Shown piece by piece: positions 1 to 9,248 of a stretch of DNA of 44,728 bases; position 1 is the stretch's first letter; each line of letters opens with the position of its first letter. The notes below the pieces were generated by a model. It did no database searches. It had not been told where the DNA came from and was given only the letters and a program-made list of their open reading frames with translations. The stretch is from contig JAEUGY010000048.1 of the NCBI GenBank assembly GCA_016794625.1, positions 1-44,728 on the forward strand, written 5' to 3'. The position numbers and the translations under genes were made by a program. This stretch comes from Opitutaceae bacterium. GTDB lineage: Bacteria > Verrucomicrobiota > Verrucomicrobiia > Opitutales > Opitutaceae.

Positions 1-1
1 C

Positions 2-94
2 TATATTCGGTCCAAGGCGGTTGCCTGGGCTGCGTTAGCTCGTAACTGGGCGAATGCCCGGGTAATCCTTCGCTATTGTGAGCGAGGTGATTAA
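2..94 (+). CDS. Possible C-terminal end of an unidentified CDS (partial at window edge)
   Basis: Frame 2 is open from the window edge and reads about 30 codons, ending in CERGD before a TAA at 92-94. The composition (basic, with alternating hydrophobic and Trp residues, for example AWAALARNWANARVILR) looks more like the end of a real protein than the shadow frames around it. Thirty open codons can occur by chance in GC-rich DNA, and no family can be named. The sequence left of the window is needed to decide. Confidence 0.25.
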   Translation, partial: YIRSKAVAWAALARNWANARVILRYCERGD

Positions 95-368
95 GGTCGA
101 TGACTCGGTTCTCAAGCCCATGCATCCCCTTCTTCTTTCTCCCTCTGGCTCGACGAGCCCGCAGAACGGCCCCGGGGTCGTTGCTCGCGGTGCGGCGGTC
201 GACGGCGAGGGTGGAGACGGCAAGCTTGTGTGGTATCCCTGCCCCTGGGACCGGGGGACCTGACCAATCCGACCCCGCGCAACGTGCGGGCTCGGCACGG
301 CTCTGACGATGCCGGGGGACATCGTTAGGTCGGCCCCGGCGTCGCCGGCGCAGTTCACTCACTTTACC
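95..368. other. Leader region upstream of rpmI, no gene recognised
   Basis: This stretch separates the possible upstream CDS end from rpmI. It contains several GC-rich potential stems but no ORF with believable protein composition. I looked for infC, which often precedes rpmI, and for signatures of RNase P RNA, tmRNA and SRP RNA, and saw none. It presumably holds the rpmI promoter and leader; no boxes are clear enough to mark. Confidence 0.4.
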
Positions 369-563
369 ATGCAAAAAACCAAAAAATCGGTGGCCAAGCG
401 CTTCAAGATCACGGCCACGGGCAAAATGATGCGCCGTACGCCTGGCTTCCGGCATTTGCTCAGCGCCAAGAGCACGAAGGCGAAGCGTCGTGCGAGTCGC
501 GACAAGCAGGTGGCCCCCGGGCACGCCGCGCCCCTGAAGCGCTGTCTTCCGTTCGGTCTTTGA
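369..563 (+). CDS. rpmI: 50S ribosomal protein L35
   Basis: A 64-residue, very basic protein matching bacterial L35, a small component of the large ribosomal subunit. It starts MQKTKKSVAKRFKITATGK and carries the conserved RRTPGFRHLL segment and the LKRCLPFGL C-terminus, all at the usual length of about 65 residues. The ATG at 369 was chosen because the family begins with M-x-K-x-K-T/S; a longer in-frame start at 309 adds a non-conserved extension. In most bacteria rplT (L20) follows directly. Here the stop codon instead overlaps a transglutaminase reading frame and no rplT is in view. Identification is firm; the separation from rplT is the odd point. Confidence 0.93.
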   Translation: MQKTKKSVAKRFKITATGKMMRRTPGFRHLLSAKSTKAKRRASRDKQVAPGHAAPLKRCLPFGL

Positions 564-589
564 GTCCCCTTTCCCGAGGAGCCTTGGTC

Positions 590-1513
590 TTGGCCGGAAC
601 GAGACAATTTGACGTCACAGTCCGCGTGGGCTGCAGCCTGGGCTACGTCGCCACGGGGCCGGCCACGCTATGCCTCATTCTGCGACCGCGGGTGGATCGC
701 GGACACGCGGTGCTCTCCGAGGCGCTGACCCTGGGGGACAATCTTCCTTCGGAATCGTTTCTCGACAGTCATGGGAATTCCGTGATCCGGGTGAACCTGC
801 ACCCCGGCACCCATTTCTTCCGACACGATGCCTTGGTGGCGGTCACGTCGAGGCCCGACAACTACGACTTTCCCGGCAAAGAGCCGCCGACCCCCGCGAA
901 TCTCCCGGCGGAACTGTTGCGCTACACGCTGCCGAGCCGCTATTGCGATTCCGACAAGCTCGCCAACTTCGCCTGGAACAAATTCGGGCAGTGCGAGCAC
1001 GGCTGGCCCCGCGTGCAGGCGATCAGCCAGTGGATCAAGGACAACCTCGAGTACCGGTACATGTCCGGGCGGCCGGATCTCTCCGCCTACGATGTGCTGC
1101 AGCGAGGCTACGGCGTGTGCCGCGACTTCGCCCACCTGGCGATCGCGCTCAACCGCACCTTCAATCTGCCGACGCGCTATGTGACTGGGCATCTGCCTGA
1201 CATCGGAGTGCCGGACCCGGAGAATCACATGGACTTCCACGCTTATGCCGAAGTCTACCTCGGCGGCGTGTGGCAGACGACCGACGCACGGTTCCACGTG
1301 CCGCGGATTGGACGCATCACGCTTTCCTGCGGGCAGGACGCGGTCGATGGAGCGTTCTCCACGATCTATGGCGGCGCCAGTCTGAGTTACTTCCAAGTCT
1401 GGGCCTACCAGGTGCAGCGAGGCACCGTGGCGGTGGGGGACCCCCTCGATTTTTCCCGCCGCCTCGACAATCAGACCTCGATTGTCACGGAAACTCCGTA
1501 CTGGGTGGAGTGA
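590..1513 (+). CDS. Transglutaminase-like cysteine protease/peptidase family protein
   Basis: A protein of about 307 residues with a Bact_transglu_N-like beta domain followed by a transglutaminase-like core. The triad is visible: Cys in GYGVCRDFAHLAIAL, His in MDFHAYAEVYL and Asp in TTDARF. Proteins of this type are mostly predicted peptidases or amidases of unknown substrate; no signal peptide is seen, so a cytoplasmic location is likely. The open frame begins at a TTG at 560 that overlaps the rpmI stop, but a GAGGAG at 576-581 sits 8 nt before the TTG at 590, which I prefer as the start. The short distance to rpmI suggests co-transcription. Family assignment is good; the start is uncertain. 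Confidence 0.82.
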   Translation: MAGTRQFDVTVRVGCSLGYVATGPATLCLILRPRVDRGHAVLSEALTLGDNLPSESFLDSHGNSVIRVNLHPGTHFFRHDALVAVTSRPDNYDFPGKEPPTPANLPAELLRYTLPSRYCDSDKLANFAWNKFGQCEHGWPRVQAISQWIKDNLEYRYMSGRPDLSAYDVLQRGYGVCRDFAHLAIALNRTFNLPTRYVTGHLPDIGVPDPENHMDFHAYAEVYLGGVWQTTDARFHVPRIGRITLSCGQDAVDGAFSTIYGGASLSYFQVWAYQVQRGTVAVGDPLDFSRRLDNQTSIVTETPYWVE

Positions 1514-1562
1514 CTCGGTCCGCGCGGAGAAGCCCTCCGCCGGTGCGCGCCCGTCCGGGGTC

Positions 1563-1784
1563 TCAGGCCTGGAGCAGCGCCTCGATCTCGGCCACCGTCG
1601 CGATCCGCTGCCCTTGCAGCGTATCCATCGCCGACCGCACCTGAACTTCCGTGGCACTGCTCAGCACTGCGAGCCCGATGCGCTGCGACAGGAAGTCGGA
1701 GCGACGGGATCCGGTGACAAACAGATCGAGCGCTCCGTTGACCGCCTGTTGGGTCGGAACGAAGGTCAGAAGGGAGCGCGACAT
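1563..1784 (-). CDS. Small hypothetical protein downstream of groEL
   Basis: A 73-residue ORF starting MSRSLLTFVPTQQAVNGALD, 20 bp after the groEL stop and on the same strand, so probably in the same transcript. It looks like a compact alpha/beta protein: a hydrophobic first strand, a helix, a segment RIGLAVLSSATEVQVRSAM, and a C-terminal helix ending IEALLQA. No signal peptide or membrane segment is evident and I do not recognise a family. The amphipathic pattern and position argue that it is a gene rather than a shadow frame. A longer in-frame start at 1937 would overlap groEL and adds Arg/His-rich low-quality sequence, so it was rejected. Confidence 0.55.
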   Translation of the reverse strand: MSRSLLTFVPTQQAVNGALDLFVTGSRRSDFLSQRIGLAVLSSATEVQVRSAMDTLQGQRIATVAEIEALLQA

Positions 1785-1804
1785 GATCGGGGCGCGTCGG
1801 TAGC

Positions 1805-3403
<1,599 letters not shown>

Positions 3404-3495
3404 GGTAAAAAACGAAGACGAACGGTGCGGACAAAAAGAAACAGCCGGCGACCTGAACCAACGTCAGGTCGGTGCGATCCAAGAACCCTGACTGA

Positions 3496-3714
3496 TCAAC
3501 GGCGGGCCAGTTCCTCGGGCGTGGCGAGTACGTAGCTGATTTTCCGTTCGGCGATTTCACGCAGCGCGGTGTCCTCGGGGCTCAGCTTTTCCAGTGATTC
3601 GACCAGTGGACGGTAGCCGCGGCGAAGTTGTTTCACACGGCGCGAGACCACGTTGACGAGGATGTTGGGGTCATCGATGACGGCGAGGGCGGCGCGAAGG
3701 TAGTCGTCTCTCAT
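3496..3714 (-). CDS. rpoZ: DNA-directed RNA polymerase omega subunit
   Basis: A 72-residue protein resembling PVC-type RpoZ, the small subunit that helps assemble and stabilise the beta-prime subunit. Visible features are MRDDYLRAALAVIDDPNILV, then VVSRRVKQLRRGYRPLV, the equivalent of the conserved R-A-R-Q-L helix, and TALREIAERKISYVL, the conserved A-L-x-E-I-x-x-G/K-x-I block. The N-terminal sequence differs from the proteobacterial form. It sits between the RRM gene and groEL, all on the minus strand. The ATG at 3714 is the only sensible start. The call rests on two short conserved blocks, so some doubt remains. Confidence 0.8.
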   Translation of the reverse strand: MRDDYLRAALAVIDDPNILVNVVSRRVKQLRRGYRPLVESLEKLSPEDTALREIAERKISYVLATPEELARR

Positions 3715-3938
3715 GGTGTAGGAAAAAGATCTGACCGGAACAGGGATCCCTCCCGCGGTACCGGAGTCCGCACGAGGCCACGCCGTGTACTCGGCGAGAA
3801 GTGGAGTTTAGAAGGGGAGGCGAGGGAACGCGATGGAGATCGCATGGACCCGACCTCGGGATCGGCAACCGGTTCGCGGGCCATGCGGTTCGGAGGCCCG
3901 CCGGCACGGCGGAACGTCCCGGCCGGGCCGAAAGGAGC

Positions 3939-3970
3939 AAAAAAAAGCGAAGAGTCCGAAGACCCTTCGC
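3939..3970 (-). terminator. Intrinsic terminator of the RRM gene
   Basis: Read on the minus strand, two 10-nt arms (GCGAAGGGTC and GACTCTTCGC, with one G-U pair) enclose a UUCG tetraloop and are followed by eight T residues (plus-strand A run 3939-3946, stem 3947-3970). It lies 30 nt after the stop of the RRM-protein gene and is a textbook Rho-independent terminator. Confidence 0.93.
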
Positions 3971-4000
3971 TTGAATCAAAGGAGTTGAGTCCTCGACCGC

Positions 4001-4330
4001 TTAGTAGCGGGAACCGCGAGCCTGGAAGGCGCCGGCCTTGCGGTCGGGGCTGCTGTAGGAACGGTTGGAAGAGCCCATTTCTTCCTTCGGACGGGCTTCG
4101 TTGACGGTGAGAGCACGGCCACCGAGATCGGCACCGTTCATCTTTTCCGCGGCGTTCTTGCTTTCCTCTTCCGTGGAGAAGGTGACGAAGGCGAAACCGC
4201 GCGGGCGGCCCGTCATGCGATCCATGGCGACGTAAACGTCGGTCACGGAGCCGAATTGGCCGAAGGTGTCGCGGAGTTCCTGCTCGGTCGTCTGAAAGGA
4301 CAAATTACCGACATAGAGTTTGGAGTTCAT
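4001..4330 (-). CDS. RRM-domain RNA-binding protein (Rbp type)
   Basis: A 109-residue protein with one RNA-recognition motif covering about residues 3-80 and a short Ser/Arg/Gly-containing tail. Both signature strands are intact: RNP-2 as LYVGNL at residues 5-10 and RNP-1 as RGFAFVTF at 44-51. Such small bacterial RRM proteins bind RNA in the cytoplasm and in cyanobacteria are cold-induced; the role here is inferred from that family only. The gene is monocistronic, being followed by its own strong terminator at 3939-3970. A 360-bp intergenic region separates it from the divergent receptor gene, leaving room for a long leader. Start at ATG 4330 gives the canonical RRM N-terminus MNSKLYVGNL. 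Confidence 0.93.
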   Translation of the reverse strand: MNSKLYVGNLSFQTTEQELRDTFGQFGSVTDVYVAMDRMTGRPRGFAFVTFSTEEESKNAAEKMNGADLGGRALTVNEARPKEEMGSSNRSYSSPDRKAGAFQARGSRY

Positions 4331-4690
4331 AGTGTGAAGATTCGTAGCCTGCGTCTACTTCCAGCCTGTTCCCGAGAACCGGGTTTCGAATCATCACCTG
4401 AACTAAAAGCTCACCTGAGGACCCACCAGCCACTGTCACTTAACGTATCGTACGAAACGCTACTCTGTTTTGGAAATCTCGAAACGCAAGGGATATCGCA
4501 AGATTGTTTTCTGCGGACGTTGCAGGTGAGAAGTCGTGGGACGGCTACTTTTCAATAAAAGTAATGCCAGGCTCGGCGTTTGGAACGAATTCAAGCAGAC
4601 CCGTGCTGTCCCCTCTTGTGTGTGCGATCCCCGACTCTATCGCCCGCACCCCGATTTCCTGCCTGTGCTCGATTCACCACCCGCCGTACC
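4331..4690. promoter_or_regulatory. Divergent intergenic region between the RRM gene and the TonB receptor
   Basis: These 360 bp carry no credible ORF and are clearly more AT-rich than the flanking genes, as expected for promoters. The most notable element is an 18-bp perfect palindrome at 4546-4563. No sigma-70 boxes could be assigned with confidence. The receptor leader after the palindrome is about 125 nt long. Confidence 0.5.
4546..4564. promoter_or_regulatory. Palindrome TACTTTT-CAAT-AAAAGTA, candidate operator
   Basis: The 7-bp arms TACTTTT and AAAAGTA flank CAAT at 4546-4563, about 130 bp before the receptor start codon. The 16-mer TTTTCAATAAAAGTAA (4549-4564) recurs with one mismatch at 25019-25034, upstream of the lacI-type gene. 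That recurrence in an otherwise GC-rich window is why I list it as a possible regulator-binding site. Confidence 0.4.
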
Positions 4691-6988
4691 ATGAACATCC
4701 TACCCCGAGTATTCCTTGCCGCCATCGCGTCTACCCAAGTGGGCCTCTCCCTCTTTGCCCAGGCAGTTCCCGCCAGTCGTTCCGCGGCGGGCGCTGCCGC
4801 CGACGAAGTGCTAGAACTGTCACCGTTTGTCATTTCAAGCGCCGCGGACGACGACAACCGCGTCACCGAATCTACCTCCGGCACCTTGGTCTCCCGTCCG
4901 CTCGACAAGCTGCCGATGGGTATCCAAGTCGTGAGCGCCGAGCTGATGAAGCAGCTCGACATCCTCAATGCCGATTCGCTCGGCCGGGTCGTCCCCGGTC
5001 TTGCCAATCAAAACCAAACCACATCCGAAGGCACGGGCAACAATACGCAATACGCCTCGCGTGGTTTCACCGTGCTGCCCCGCCGCAACGGCTTTGCTCC
5101 CGGAGGGAGGCTCTACGACATGACAGGCATCGACCGAGTCGAAGTCATTCGCGGACCCAACTCCCTCCTCTACGGTCAGAGCGATGCGGGCGGTATCATC
5201 AATTACATCACCAAGCGCCCCCGCATCCGCACGACCACAGGAGCCCGCGGCAGCGCCTCGGTCGCCGCCGGCAACTACGCGTTCTACCGCGCACAGTTCG
5301 ACGTCGATTACACCCTGATCCCGGGGAAGCTCGGCTTCCGTCTGCCCGCGTCGTTCACCAGCAATGAACGTGAATTCAACTTCTTCCGCAACAAAGTCAT
5401 CGCCTACAACCCGTCGATTCTCTTCCGGCCATTCGCCAACACCGAGGTCTCCTTTGAGTACGAGTACCTCGATGTGAAGACCAACTTCGGCGCGTTCCAG
5501 CCGATCGTCTGGATCCCACCGGGGTCGACCGTCGAGTTTGTGGATAAGGACAGCCGCGGCCTCGGCCGCGCCGCCCGCGGCGGACTTTTTGGTCCGTACG
5601 CCAAGGCGGAGAATGAGCAGACCAACTGGACCGCGGACATCACCTCCCGCCTGACCGAGAACATCACCTTCCGTGGCGTCTATTCGAAGAACACCCGGGA
5701 CCGCAATGAGCTTGTCCCGACGGGCGGCGATCCCTTTCGCGTCACTCCGGTTCCCTACTACGGAGCAAACACCAAGGATGGCAATCGCATCACGGGTTAC
5801 AAGGGCGACCTGCTCGGCGAGTGGGACATCGGACCGTTCAAGACCCGCTCCGTCCTCGGTTACGAATACAACAAAAACATCTTCTTCGCCTCCATCTGGC
5901 GCGGCTGGAATGCGGCGACCAATGCGCGTGACAACATCTTCACGCTCAACCTCGGCTACGATCCGGTCACCGGCAAGGTCACCCGTCCGCCTACGGCGGC
6001 CGACTTCAGGCCGTTCAACGGGGTGTCCGGCGACTTCCTCGACACCCGGCTGGATCCCGCCTTATGGCGTCTGGAGGTCGGCCCGCAGCGGTTTCAGAGC
6101 GAATGGACCAACCTCCGGGTGAGCGAGGTGCTCTCCGGCTACGACGACCGGCTGCAAATTCTCGCAGGTGTCGCCCGCGGCGAAAGCACGCTCACCAACA
6201 CCACCACCGGAGCCGAGGATGCGCGCAAGAAAACCGTTTTCCAAGCGGGCGTCGGCTATTCGTTCGACCCGAAGAAGCAGCACATGCTTTTCGTCAACCG
6301 CAGCACGAGCTACCAGCCGCAATTCCTCTTTGACATCAACTTCAACCCCCTCGCTCCGCTCACCGCCGAGGGTATCGAGGGCGGCCTGAAGTCGACCTGG
6401 GGCGAGACCGGTCTCTCGACCATGATCGTCGTCTACACGCAGGAGCGCAAAAACGTCGGCCGCCAATTCCAGGATTTCTCCCTCAATCCTCCCCGCACCT
6501 ACGGCGTGCTCACTCCCGGCGAAGAGGCCAAGGGCGTCGAGTTCGAGGCTTGGTACAAGGCGACCAATAACCTCAGCTTCACGTTCCTCTACGCCCAGTT
6601 TGACGGCAAGATCACGGGCGTGCAGCCCGGCCGCGAGTTTCTCATCGGCCGCGAGCTGCCGCGTGCTCCAGAGAAGGCCGCGAATGTGTTCGTCAACTAC
6701 AAGATCGACGGCGACGGCGTGCTCGGCAACACCCGATGGACCTTGGGAGCGAACTGGAAGAACGATACCTGGCTCGACCTCGGCCAAGGGCAGAACACGC
6801 TGCCGCGCCGCAGCGATGGTGGGGCCATCGTCTTCGTGGTGATTTCCAAAGAGTTCAAACTGGCCAACAAGCGTGCCTTCACGCTCCGCCTGAACGTCGG
6901 AAACATCTTCGACCGCGACTACATCTCCGAGGGATTCACCTTCGGCGACAAACGCTCCTGGCGCCTCGCGACCGACTTCAGGTTCTAA
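4691..6988 (+). CDS. TonB-dependent outer-membrane receptor
   Basis: A 765-residue outer-membrane receptor. The order seen is a signal peptide (residues 1 to about 22, ending SLFAQA), a VLELSPFVISS segment typical of Opitutaceae receptors and probably the TonB-box region, a plug domain with RVEVIRGPNSLLYGQ and GGIINYITKRP, then a beta-barrel ending in Phe (WRLATDFRF). At this length and with this plug it resembles FhuA/siderophore-type receptors more than the roughly 1,000-residue SusC type, and no SusD partner is present. It would use TonB energy to import a ligand into the periplasm. Proximity to the polysaccharide cluster suggests an oligosaccharide ligand, but a hairpin terminator separates them, so this is inference. 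The ATG at 4691 was chosen because the signal peptide starts there. Confidence 0.92.
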   Translation: MNILPRVFLAAIASTQVGLSLFAQAVPASRSAAGAAADEVLELSPFVISSAADDDNRVTESTSGTLVSRPLDKLPMGIQVVSAELMKQLDILNADSLGRVVPGLANQNQTTSEGTGNNTQYASRGFTVLPRRNGFAPGGRLYDMTGIDRVEVIRGPNSLLYGQSDAGGIINYITKRPRIRTTTGARGSASVAAGNYAFYRAQFDVDYTLIPGKLGFRLPASFTSNEREFNFFRNKVIAYNPSILFRPFANTEVSFEYEYLDVKTNFGAFQPIVWIPPGSTVEFVDKDSRGLGRAARGGLFGPYAKAENEQTNWTADITSRLTENITFRGVYSKNTRDRNELVPTGGDPFRVTPVPYYGANTKDGNRITGYKGDLLGEWDIGPFKTRSVLGYEYNKNIFFASIWRGWNAATNARDNIFTLNLGYDPVTGKVTRPPTAADFRPFNGVSGDFLDTRLDPALWRLEVGPQRFQSEWTNLRVSEVLSGYDDRLQILAGVARGESTLTNTTTGAEDARKKTVFQAGVGYSFDPKKQHMLFVNRSTSYQPQFLFDINFNPLAPLTAEGIEGGLKSTWGETGLSTMIVVYTQERKNVGRQFQDFSLNPPRTYGVLTPGEEAKGVEFEAWYKATNNLSFTFLYAQFDGKITGVQPGREFLIGRELPRAPEKAANVFVNYKIDGDGVLGNTRWTLGANWKNDTWLDLGQGQNTLPRRSDGGAIVFVVISKEFKLANKRAFTLRLNVGNIFDRDYISEGFTFGDKRSWRLATDFRF

Positions 6989-7015
6989 ATTCCACTCCAT
7001 CACGAGCTGAACAAA

Positions 7016-7056
7016 AAGGCGGAGCGGACCCGGGTCGCGCTCCGCCTTCCTTGTTT
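7016..7056 (+). terminator. Hairpin terminator after the TonB receptor
   Basis: Ten-bp perfect arms AAGGCGGAGC (7016-7025) and GCTCCGCCTT (7039-7048) are followed by CCTTGTTT. An A run precedes the stem, so it could act in both directions. It lies 28 nt after the receptor stop and separates this gene from the GH130-led cluster. Confidence 0.75.
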
Positions 7057-7084
7057 CCAAACGGCAACCTCTCCCTCCATCCCT

Positions 7085-8122
7085 ATGATTCTGCCCACCG
7101 ACTTCCAACTGCGCCGCCATCCGGCGAACCCCATCCTCGGGCCCAACCCGGCCCATTCCTGGGAATCGCTCGTCGCAACGAATCCGGCCGCCTGGTATGA
7201 CGAGGCCGCGGGGGAGGTCTTGCTGCTCTATCGCTGCGCCGGCAATGACGACGATCATGTCGTCCATCTCGCGCTGGCCCGGAGCAAGGATGGCGTGCAT
7301 TTCACCCGCGACGCCTCCGTGCCCGTCGCCTCGCCGATCCCGCACACGCCCGACGGCGGGTGCCTCGAAGATCCGCGCATCATCAAGATCGGCGAGTGGT
7401 ACTACGTGACCGTCGCTTCGCGGCCTTTCCCCCCGGGGAGATATTGGGATCCGGCTTCCTTGGCCACCCGGGTACACCTGACGTTTCCCTCACATTTTCC
7501 GGCAGCCCTCAGGCAAAACCTGACCTCGACCCATCTCTTCCTGACGAAGGACTTCAAGTCCTGGATTCGGGCGGGACGACTGACTGATCCATCGCTGGAC
7601 GAACGCGACGTCGTGATTTTCCCTGAGACCATCGGGGGAAAGTGGGTCACACTGCATCGGCCGATGCAGTGGCATGGAAAGGGGTTCCCCAGCGAGCAGC
7701 CAGCAATCTGGATCGCTGCCACCGATGACGTCCTTGGCTGGAAGCAACTCAAACTCCTCGCCAAAGCCGAGTTTGAATGGGAGAAAAAAGTGGGCGCGAA
7801 CAACCCGCCGCTACGCACTCCTCACGGTTGGCTGCAGATTTACCACGCGGTCGGCCCGGACAAGCATTACCGACTGGGCGCCCTTCTTCTCGACCTGCAG
7901 GATCCTTTCAAGGTCACCCACCGAACGCGCCGGCCGATCTATGAACCGGTCGCGGACTGGGAGACCAAGGGACTTTACAATGGCGTCTGCTTCCCGTGCG
8001 GTCACGCCGTCCTGAACGGCGTCTACCACCTCTATTACGGCGGCGGTGACGTGGTTTGCGGCCTGGCGACCGCTTCGCTTGACGACCTGGTCGATGCGCT
8101 CTTGAAGCAGCCTGTCGTGTGA
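7085..8122 (+). CDS. GH130 family glycoside phosphorylase/hydrolase (mannoside-active type)
   Basis: A 345-residue five-bladed beta-propeller enzyme of the GH130 type. Seen: the N-terminal HPANPILGP, GGCLEDPRI with the likely catalytic Asp at residue 96, ERDVVIFPE, a LHRPM segment, and YHLYYGGGDVVCGLA near the C-terminus. Characterised members cleave beta-mannosides, many by phosphorolysis to mannose-1-phosphate and some by hydrolysis; the sequence alone does not settle which. No signal peptide, so cytoplasmic. It is the first gene of the cluster, and with the GH2 beta-mannosidase downstream it suggests that mannose is in the imported substrate. Start ATG 7085 lies shortly after the receptor terminator. 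Confidence 0.87.
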   Translation: MILPTDFQLRRHPANPILGPNPAHSWESLVATNPAAWYDEAAGEVLLLYRCAGNDDDHVVHLALARSKDGVHFTRDASVPVASPIPHTPDGGCLEDPRIIKIGEWYYVTVASRPFPPGRYWDPASLATRVHLTFPSHFPAALRQNLTSTHLFLTKDFKSWIRAGRLTDPSLDERDVVIFPETIGGKWVTLHRPMQWHGKGFPSEQPAIWIAATDDVLGWKQLKLLAKAEFEWEKKVGANNPPLRTPHGWLQIYHAVGPDKHYRLGALLLDLQDPFKVTHRTRRPIYEPVADWETKGLYNGVCFPCGHAVLNGVYHLYYGGGDVVCGLATASLDDLVDALLKQPVV

Positions 8123-8138
8123 GGCAGCGTGATTCACG

Positions 8139-9248
8139 ATGCATCCGAGCCCTGATCTTGGCCCGGTTCTTCGTCACCGGGCCTCGCTTCACCGGTCCCG
8201 GGCCGCGCTGAACCGGGGTGGGCTCACCCTCGGTTTTCTCGGCGGGTCGATCACCGCGCCGAAAACCGGCACCCGCTGGCCCGAGCCGCTGATCGGCTGG
8301 CTGACTCAGCGCTATCCGTCGATGCGCCTACGGGTGGAGAACGCCGCGCTGGGCGCCACCGGCAGCGATCTTGGGGTCTTCCGTGCCGGTTCGGAAATCA
8401 TCGCCCGCGGCTGCGACATCGTCTTGGTCGAATACGCCGTCAACGATGTCGGCCAGCCCACCGAACGGCGCAACCGGACTCGTGAAGGGTTGCTCCGCCA
8501 GTTGCTGGCGGCGGGTTGCGACGTGGTCAACGTGTACACGTTCTGTCCGGAAATGCTGGTGGACATGGAGGCCGGGCGGGTGCCGCCAACGATCGCCGAA
8601 TTTGAGGTCCTTGCCGGACACTATGGCATCGGTTCGGTCTGGATGGGGCTGCACGCGTGGACCGAGGTGCAGCGCGGGCTGATGACGTGGTCGGAGTGGC
8701 TGCCGGACGGTTTGCACCCGGAGAGTCGGGGCAGTTTGAGTTACGCCCAAAGTGTGATCGCGTTTTGCGAAGCCGCGTGGAACCCGCCGCCGAACCCGGC
8801 CGTCGCACCGGTGCCCACGGCGCTGCCTGCCGCTCTGCACGAGGGTTGCTGGGAGAAAGTGAATCTGTTGCCCTTGGAACAGCCGGAGTGCACCGGCCCC
8901 TGGTCGTGGCAGCGCTGGTGGACATGCCTGGGAGTGACACGCGTGCTTCACACCACGGCACCCGGCTCGCGGTTGCGTTTCAGCTTCCACGGCCGCGGCT
9001 TGGTGCTCGGGTTCGATTTCGGCCGATCGTCCGGCGAGGTGCGTTTCCGGGTGGACCAAGGCGAGTGGGTCACTACGCAGCGCGAACGTCCGGATTGGGT
9101 AGGTGACTCGGGCTGGTTCCGGCCGACCGTCGTCGCCGACGATCTCGTCCCGGGCTCCCACCTCTTCGAACTCGAAACGCTTACGTCGCTCCACGCCGGC
9201 CGTTTGGGCTCAACCACCACGCTCGCCTTCTTTGGCATCCTGCAATGA
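8139..9248 (+). CDS. SGNH/GDSL hydrolase with C-terminal beta-rich domain
   Basis: A 369-residue protein. The N-terminal half (about residues 25-215) is an SGNH hydrolase: FLGGSIT provides the nucleophile Ser, a Gly-containing NAALGATGSD block follows, VEYAVNDVG holds the block III Asn and DGLHPES holds the Asp-x-x-His pair. The C-terminal part (about 230-369) is rich in beta-strands and aromatic residues and may be a substrate-binding jelly roll. Members of this superfamily are mostly carbohydrate esterases, so deacetylation of the cluster's oligosaccharide is likely. No signal peptide is seen. It follows GH130 by 16 bp and overlaps the next gene by ATGA. Family is sure; substrate is inferred. 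Confidence 0.82.
   Translation: MHPSPDLGPVLRHRASLHRSRAALNRGGLTLGFLGGSITAPKTGTRWPEPLIGWLTQRYPSMRLRVENAALGATGSDLGVFRAGSEIIARGCDIVLVEYAVNDVGQPTERRNRTREGLLRQLLAAGCDVVNVYTFCPEMLVDMEAGRVPPTIAEFEVLAGHYGIGSVWMGLHAWTEVQRGLMTWSEWLPDGLHPESRGSLSYAQSVIAFCEAAWNPPPNPAVAPVPTALPAALHEGCWEKVNLLPLEQPECTGPWSWQRWWTCLGVTRVLHTTAPGSRLRFSFHGRGLVLGFDFGRSSGEVRFRVDQGEWVTTQRERPDWVGDSGWFRPTVVADDLVPGSHLFELETLTSLHAGRLGSTTTLAFFGILQ

Noticed and set aside
3404-3495. CIRCE heat-shock operator before groEL
   Set aside because: No TTAGCACTC-N9-GAGTGCTAA-like repeat is present.
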